Of a DNA stretch of 64,000 nt, positions 59,848 through 64,000 are shown one piece after another (the first letter of the stretch is position 1; every line of letters begins with the position of its first letter). The position numbers were made by a program, and so were the translations under genes. Under the pieces are notes generated by a model. The model saw only the letters and a program-made list of their open reading frames with translations, had not been told where the DNA came from and did no database searches. The DNA is from an uncultured Pelagibacteraceae bacterium. Lineage in GTDB: Bacteria; Pseudomonadota; Alphaproteobacteria; Pelagibacterales; Pelagibacteraceae. The stretch is taken from assembly GCA_902622795.1 (NCBI GenBank), contig CACNRD010000004.1, positions 16,256 to 80,255 on the forward strand, in the 5' to 3' direction.

Positions 59848-60576
59848 ATGAATTTTTCTCTAGAAATTGGGCCAAAGACGGAAGTTGATGTGGTTCCTGC
59901 ATTAAGTGATGTTTACATCACTATGTTGCCAGGTGGAGATTATAGAGAAACTGCCGAAAAGGCTTCAGAACTTGTTAGAAAAGGATTTAATCCAGTGCCC
60001 CACTTTCCAGCTCGATCGATGCAAGATGAAAAGGAACTTAAAGATTATGTTTCCAGATGTAAGGACGGTGGAGTTAAGCAAGTTTTAATTATTGGTGGTG
60101 GTAGAGAGCCTGCAGGAAAATTTGACAGTTCATTTCAACTTTTAGAAACAGGATATTTCGAAAAAATGAAAATAGGAATAGCTGGACATCCTGAGGGAAG
60201 TCCTGATATATCCGACTCAGAATTAGAAAAAGCTATGATAGATAAAAAGCCTTACGCTGATTATATCGTAACTCAATGGTTGCTTGATCCTCAGCCTATT
60301 ATAGATTTTATTTCTAAACAAAGCGTACCAGTGCATGTTGGAATTACTGGGCCATTAAAAATATCTAGCTTAATCAAGTTTGCTAATATTGTTGGGGCAA
60401 AAAATTCTATTAACTTTCTTAAATCTAATTTTACTAAGGCGTTAGATTTATTGAAACCTAAAGACCCTAATGATTTAATTGGGAAAGTTAAATCGCATAC
60501 TGATAACTTCCACATTTATACATTCGGCGGCTTGAAGGAAACTAACAAGTGGTTGAAGGAGAATAGTTATGTCTAA
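59848..60576 (+). CDS. MetF-like methylenetetrahydrofolate reductase homologue
   Basis: 242 aa, shorter than MetF (~290). It has NFSLEIGPK (MetF Glu in the EFFPPK position), FNPVPHFPARS, KIGIAGHPEGSPDI (MetF AxYPExHPE) and YIVTQWLLDPQ (MetF xxTQxxFD), so the TIM-barrel THF reductase fold and catalytic Glu remain. It overlaps the DmdA/GcvT-like gene by 8 nt. It may reduce the methylene-THF or use the methyl-THF made by that partner, or it may have a different folate role. Confidence 0.82.
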   Translation: MNFSLEIGPKTEVDVVPALSDVYITMLPGGDYRETAEKASELVRKGFNPVPHFPARSMQDEKELKDYVSRCKDGGVKQVLIIGGGREPAGKFDSSFQLLETGYFEKMKIGIAGHPEGSPDISDSELEKAMIDKKPYADYIVTQWLLDPQPIIDFISKQSVPVHVGITGPLKISSLIKFANIVGAKNSINFLKSNFTKALDLLKPKDPNDLIGKVKSHTDNFHIYTFGGLKETNKWLKENSYV

Positions 60577-61927
60577 TGAATTTGACTATACTAAATTAAA
60601 ACATGTTACTTCTGTTGATCAATCAGACAGAGAAGTACCATACAATTTAAGACAAAGTGGGCCAACAAAAGTTGAAATGTTAATTTCAACAAGAGTGAGA
60701 AAATCACCATATTGGCATTTATCAATGCAGGCAGGATGCTGGAGAGCAACTGTCTATAATCGTATTTATCATCCAAGAGGTTATGTAAAACCTGAAGATG
60801 GTGGAGCAATGGTAGAATATGATGCGATTGTTAATCATGTAACTATGTGGAATGTTGCTGTTGAAAGACAAATAAGAGTAAAGGGTCCAGATGCAGAAAA
60901 ATTTACTGATTATGTAATCACAAGAGATGCAACGAAAATTTCTCCAATGAGAGCAAGATATGTAATTTTATGTAATGCTTATGGAGGTGTCTTAAATGAT
61001 CCAATTTTATTAAGAATTTCTGAAGATGAATTTTGGTTTTCTTTGTCAGATTCTGATATTGGAATGTATTTGCAAGGCGTAAACGCGGATGGAAGATTTA
61101 ATTGCACAGTAGAAGAAATAGATGCTTGTCCTGTGCAAATCCAAGGACCTAAATCAAAAGCTTTAATGAAAGACCTTTGTGGAGATCAAGTAGACTTTGA
61201 TAATATGCCTTTTTATGGATTGGCGGAAGCAAATATAGGCGGAAGAAGTTGTGTTATTTCACAGTCTGGTTTTTCTGGGGAGGCTGGTTATGAAATATAT
61301 TTAAGAAATGCAACTCTATATGCTGAAGATATGTGGAATTCTGTTCTTAAAGCAGGAAAAAAACATAACCTCATGGTTATTGCACCAGCACACCATAGAA
61401 GAATTCAAGCAGGTATTCTTTCTTGGGGACAAGACATGGACCAGCAACATAATCCTTTTCAGTGTAACCTGGGATATCAGGTTTCTTTATCTGGAAAAGG
61501 AGAGTGGAATAAAAAAGGAGATTATGTAGGAAAATCAGCTTTAGAAAAAATGAAAGCAGATCTTGTTGATGGAAAAAAACCATATAAACTTCAGTTAGTT
61601 GGTTTAGAGTTTGGTGGTAAACCAATTGAGGATTATGCACCTGATTTTTGGTTAGTTTCTCCTGAAAGTGGTGGTGATCCTGTAGGATTTATCACTTCTC
61701 CTTGGTATCATCCTGAAAAAAAACAAAATATTGCAATGGGATATGTGCCATTTGATGGAACTCTAAATGCGAATGGTTTTCCAAAAGGTAAGGTTGGGAC
61801 AAAATTTAAAGTGCACTTACCTGAACAATACTCTGAAAAAGCTGGAGTTCCAGTTGACGCAGTTGTAGTTGATATTCCATTTAAAGAGTCTTTTAACGCT
61901 AACACAAGAGAAGTTGTAAAAGGCTAA
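60569..61927 (+). CDS. DmdA/GcvT-family THF-dependent demethylase homologue
   Basis: 452 aa, larger than DmdA (369). The GcvT fold is clear: VRVKGPDAEKFTDYVITRDA, NAYGGVLNDPILLRISEDEFWFSLSDSD (a stretch typical of DmdA and close relatives), CPVQIQGPKSKALM, and SGFSGEAGYEIYLRN. These proteins transfer a methyl group from a sulfonium, amine or aryl ether to THF. The paired MetF-like protein implies a methyl-THF product. The substrate is open: DMSP is possible but the length and upstream partner differ from classical DmdA. Confidence 0.85.
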   Translation: MSNEFDYTKLKHVTSVDQSDREVPYNLRQSGPTKVEMLISTRVRKSPYWHLSMQAGCWRATVYNRIYHPRGYVKPEDGGAMVEYDAIVNHVTMWNVAVERQIRVKGPDAEKFTDYVITRDATKISPMRARYVILCNAYGGVLNDPILLRISEDEFWFSLSDSDIGMYLQGVNADGRFNCTVEEIDACPVQIQGPKSKALMKDLCGDQVDFDNMPFYGLAEANIGGRSCVISQSGFSGEAGYEIYLRNATLYAEDMWNSVLKAGKKHNLMVIAPAHHRRIQAGILSWGQDMDQQHNPFQCNLGYQVSLSGKGEWNKKGDYVGKSALEKMKADLVDGKKPYKLQLVGLEFGGKPIEDYAPDFWLVSPESGGDPVGFITSPWYHPEKKQNIAMGYVPFDGTLNANGFPKGKVGTKFKVHLPEQYSEKAGVPVDAVVVDIPFKESFNANTREVVKG

Positions 61928-61935
61928 AAATATTA

Positions 61936-61961
61936 TGGGGAAGTTAAGTTTAGCTTCCCCA
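61936..61961 (+). terminator. 8-bp hairpin after the DmdA-like gene
   Basis: TGGGGAAG and CTTCCCCA pair perfectly around a 10-nt loop, 8 nt after the stop codon. No T-tract follows (ACAAAATCAATG), so it may slow or end transcription before the small downstream genes. Confidence 0.65.
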
Positions 61962-61969
61962 CAAAATCA

Positions 61970-62080
61970 ATGACAAAAGGTTTTTTAATTGTAATTTGCA
62001 TTACTATTGCGATTGCTTTAATATTATTTCCTTTGATAGTTTCTTATAAAGCACAAAAGAATAAAAAGAATAGAAATTAA
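61970..62080 (+). CDS. 36-aa single-helix membrane peptide
   Basis: Too short for the ORF track. It reads MTKGFLIVICITIAIALILF and continues with a basic tail (KAQKNKKNRN): one transmembrane helix with a positive cytoplasmic end. Its stop TAA overlaps the Yip1 ATG by 1 nt, suggesting translational coupling, which supports it being real. No clear ribosome-binding site. No family recognised. Confidence 0.5.
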   Translation: MTKGFLIVICITIAIALILFPLIVSYKAQKNKKNRN

Positions 62081-62625
62081 TGTTTGGAGAATTTTTAAAT
62101 ATAATTGTCAGATCAATAAAATTAGACAAAACACTTTATTCAGATAATAAAAATTTTGCTGAAGCCTCAATTTATTTTGCAGGTATTATAATGATTTTAG
62201 ATGGTATAGCTGGAGCAGTTGCAGCAAATACAATCATTAAAACTGCAATTGCAATGTCTGGCCTTACTGCAATTATTACCTGGTTGATTTGGGCAATTTT
62301 TATTTATGTAATAGGGGTAAAACTTTTTCCAGACAAACAAACTAAAGTTTCATTTAAAAAAGTTTTAACTGCAGTTGGTTATGCGCATGCTCCAGGACTA
62401 CTAAGATTCTTTGCAGTAACTCCAGACTTAATGATACCAATAATTTTTCTTACACAATTTTGGATATTTGCTGGTTTAATTATTTCAACAAAACAAATTC
62501 TAAATTTAAAATCTAATTTCAAATCTTTTGGAATTATTCTTTTATCTTTCTTAATTATAGCTTTTTTATCTATTTCTTTTGTGATGAGCAGAATGAATAT
62601 GCTGCCAGTTAATCAAATAAGTTAA
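62080..62625 (+). CDS. Yip1-domain membrane protein
   Basis: 181 aa, five hydrophobic segments. FAEASIYFAGIIMILDGIAGAVAAN, TWLIWAIFIYVIGVKLFPDKQTKVSFKKVLTAVGYAHAPGLLRFF and LTQFWIFAGLIISTKQIL follow the Yip1 domain pattern. Its function in bacteria is unknown. It overlaps the convergent small zinc-motif gene by 4 nt. Confidence 0.82.
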   Translation: MFGEFLNIIVRSIKLDKTLYSDNKNFAEASIYFAGIIMILDGIAGAVAANTIIKTAIAMSGLTAIITWLIWAIFIYVIGVKLFPDKQTKVSFKKVLTAVGYAHAPGLLRFFAVTPDLMIPIIFLTQFWIFAGLIISTKQILNLKSNFKSFGIILLSFLIIAFLSISFVMSRMNMLPVNQIS

Positions 62626-62789
62626 AGTGGAAAAATAGTTTTTGAAACCCTACAAGATTTACAAAGTTTGAACCCTGTCATTATAAGATTTTGAAATACA
62701 CTTTCATCCTCTTTTCTACATTCATCACAAATATTATCTAAATCATTGCTATTATTATCTTTAAAATCTTTATCTAAATCTTTAGTCAT
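62622..62789 (-). CDS. 55-aa acidic protein with two CxxC motifs
   Basis: Not in the ORF track because of its length. The minus-strand reading gives NICDECRKEDES and LCKSCRVSKTIF: two CxxC pairs 22 residues apart, a zinc-ribbon-like spacing, after an acidic N-terminus (MTKDLDKDFKDNNSNDL). Its ATG lies inside the end of the DUF3726-like gene (8-nt overlap), so translation is probably coupled. No family recognised. Confidence 0.6.
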   Translation of the reverse strand: MTKDLDKDFKDNNSNDLDNICDECRKEDESVFQNLIMTGFKLCKSCRVSKTIFPL

Positions 62790-63393
62790 TATCTGTTAAA
62801 CCTGCTCCAGCAGCACCTTTTTTTAGACTATCAGTTTCTTCAACAAAAGTGTTCTCGGATAATCTATATAAACTTTTCCATTCTTCTTCATTAAAGTTAT
62901 CTTTATTATCAATAAAATTTATCTCTAAGTTTTTTGAATTTTTTGGAAATTCATCATTTAAGAAGTTAGAATAAATATTTACATTTAAATTTAATAAGAT
63001 TTCTTTCTCATCAAATTTAACATTAATTTTTTTTCCACTAATTTCTGAGGATTTGCTCAAAAATGATATAAAAATAATTGGGTATGCAATATTGGAGATA
63101 TAAATTTTTTCATAATTTTCGACTATTTTTAGTTGATCTAAAAAACTAATTCCTAAAATGATTGGGCAATAAGGATTTGGGGAAGAAGAATTTGACTGAT
63201 TTATTGAACCTAAGTTCTCATACTTATTTTTTTTCTTATCATTAAAATAAGAATTTAAATGTTTGATACCGGGTAAACCAAACATCTCTAATTGTCTTAT
63301 ACATTTTCCAATTTCCTCAGCTTCACCCCATGAAAATCCAGCAGCTTTTGACGCTCTTTTAGCCGTAGTTTCAATCTCGCTTAAAGATTTCAT
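62782..63393 (-). CDS. DUF3726-like protein
   Basis: 203 aa. The N-terminus MKSLSEIETTAKRASKAAGFSWGEAEEIGKCIRQLEMFGLPG is conserved-looking and, as I recall, matches DUF3726 (short helical N-terminus, then a beta-rich half). The C-terminus GAAGAGLTDND is unusual and looks like a conserved tail. No catalytic motif is visible. It lies 3 nt downstream of the hypothetical gene at 63397. Confidence 0.65.
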   Translation of the reverse strand: MKSLSEIETTAKRASKAAGFSWGEAEEIGKCIRQLEMFGLPGIKHLNSYFNDKKKNKYENLGSINQSNSSSPNPYCPIILGISFLDQLKIVENYEKIYISNIAYPIIFISFLSKSSEISGKKINVKFDEKEILLNLNVNIYSNFLNDEFPKNSKNLEINFIDNKDNFNEEEWKSLYRLSENTFVEETDSLKKGAAGAGLTDND

Positions 63394-63396
63394 TTT

Positions 63397-63996
63397 TTAA
63401 TTACTTGACCTATAGACCCACTGTTCGTCATAGTTTTTTAATTCATCAGGTAGTGGTGCTCCTTGGAACATACAAATTCTTAACCATTTATCTGATCGTG
63501 GATCAAATTTTAAGGCTCCAAAAAAAGATAGCTTTAACCTTAGCATATCTATAGGCATTATATTTTTACCAATAGTATTATCTTGTATCTCAGAGTATGG
63601 AAATTTTTCAACAATAAATACTCTCCTAACAATGTGTCTAAGCTCAGAATTTTTAGACAAAAATTCTGCAACAGTAGAATTATTTTTCATATCTAATAAT
63701 TTTTTATGCAGTTTTTTTACATCTCTAGCTATTGCAAGTGGTTGTTCTAATTCAGATCCGCCTTCTTCAAATCTATCAGCTAATCTAGGCTCCTCTTTAT
63801 TCTTGGAAATAAACCAAAAATTTTGTGAATTTTGTTTTTTTTCAAAGTTTATTTTTAAAATATTTGAATATTTTTTTTCAATAATATTGATTAAATCTTT
63901 AATTGTTCTGCTAGTTGGAATAGTAAAGTATTTATCCTCATCAGAACTCATCTGACTTACTAACGGATTAGTTATTTCATTATATGGTTCCATCAT
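63397..63996 (-). CDS. Hypothetical protein (start near window edge)
   Basis: 199 aa in the window. The start ATGATG lies 4 nt from the edge, so the true N-terminus could extend further. The segment AEFLSKNSELRHIVRRVFIVEKFPYSEIQDNTIGKNIMPIDMLRLKLSFFGALKFDPRSDKWLRICMFQGAPLP looks structured and conserved. No family is recognised. It probably forms an operon with the DUF3726-like and zinc-motif genes. Confidence 0.6.
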   Translation of the reverse strand: MMEPYNEITNPLVSQMSSDEDKYFTIPTSRTIKDLINIIEKKYSNILKINFEKKQNSQNFWFISKNKEEPRLADRFEEGGSELEQPLAIARDVKKLHKKLLDMKNNSTVAEFLSKNSELRHIVRRVFIVEKFPYSEIQDNTIGKNIMPIDMLRLKLSFFGALKFDPRSDKWLRICMFQGAPLPDELKNYDEQWVYRSSN

Positions 63997-64000
63997 AATA

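Noticed and set aside
59803-59889. 28-codon ORF starting ATGAATTTCTTT in front of the MetF-like gene
   Set aside because: It overlaps the start of the MetF-like gene out of frame, has no clear ribosome-binding site and a composition expected by chance.
60569-61927. Classical DMSP demethylase DmdA
   Set aside because: The protein has DmdA-like stretches but is ~80 residues longer than DmdA and paired with a MetF-like gene, so I gave no dmdA symbol.
1-64000. tRNA, rRNA, CRISPR arrays, insertion sequences and prophage genes
   Set aside because: I saw no cloverleaf-like tRNA, conserved rRNA, regularly spaced repeats or transposase/integrase features; absence is by eye only.

Overview
The window looks like a piece of a streamlined marine alphaproteobacterium of the SAR11 clade (Candidatus Pelagibacter or a close relative). 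I infer this from strong AT-richness, very short spacers with many 1-8 nt gene overlaps, few regulators, many periplasmic-binding-protein transporters, and a gene set dominated by methylated amines, organosulfur compounds and tetrahydrofolate-linked one-carbon chemistry. No rRNA, tRNA, CRISPR array, insertion sequence or phage gene was seen.

Layout. (1) 1-12.3 kb is an organosulfonate and amine region: a partial FAD demethylase, alanine dehydrogenase and an omega-amino acid/taurine:pyruvate aminotransferase diverge from a tauABC-like transporter and a malate/sulfolactate-type dehydrogenase. A tandem winged-helix regulator, a BASS-family transporter, a phosphotransacetylase and a histidinol-dehydrogenase homologue (probably sulfopropanediol dehydrogenase, HpsN) follow. 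No C-S bond-breaking enzyme (Xsc, SuyAB) is present here. (2) 12.3-21.3 kb: an orphan sugar-type ABC ATPase, MsrB, a small zinc ribbon, LysE, the proXVW betaine transporter, a broken or slippage-dependent small gene, and cysE-cysK. (3) 21.4-25 kb is a tight run of ten small genes (NTF2-like, secreted, dimeric alpha-beta-barrel-like, DUF1330, two SMR proteins flanking DUF2798). It is the most unusual accessory block; both SMR proteins lack the essential membrane glutamate. (4) 25-35.5 kb: HisN-like phosphatase, flavodoxin-like reductase, CcdA, PEP carboxylase and a sugar-acid pathway (lactonase, IlvD/Edd dehydratase, SDR, diketo-acid hydrolase, HIBADH-type reductase). (5) 35.5-38.6 kb: a structured intergenic region with a 9-codon ORF, then cytochrome c', cytochrome b561, DUF4396 and a persulfide-dioxygenase-like protein. 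(6) 38.6-46.9 kb: AzlCD, an iron(III) ABC transporter with an embedded peroxiredoxin and two Fur-type boxes upstream of its binding protein, LysR, an AcuI-type reductase and FolE. (7) 47-54 kb: HisI, DUF2237, then ETF-QO, EtfA, EtfB and a dimethylglycine-dehydrogenase-like enzyme. (8) 54-64 kb: a folate/biopterin-type transporter, an ECHDC3-like crotonase, a coupled nucleotidyltransferase/APS-kinase-like/methyltransferase trio with a Rieske oxygenase, a MetF-like plus DmdA/GcvT-like pair, Yip1, and three small or uncharacterised genes at the right edge.

How it fits together (inference). Imported betaine, methylamines and sulfonates would be demethylated or deaminated. Methyl groups would pass to tetrahydrofolate via the GcvT-domain enzymes, and electrons through ETF and ETF-QO to quinone. 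Pyruvate and alanine are interconverted by the aminotransferase and alanine dehydrogenase. Family calls rest on remembered family features and visible motifs; no database search was possible.
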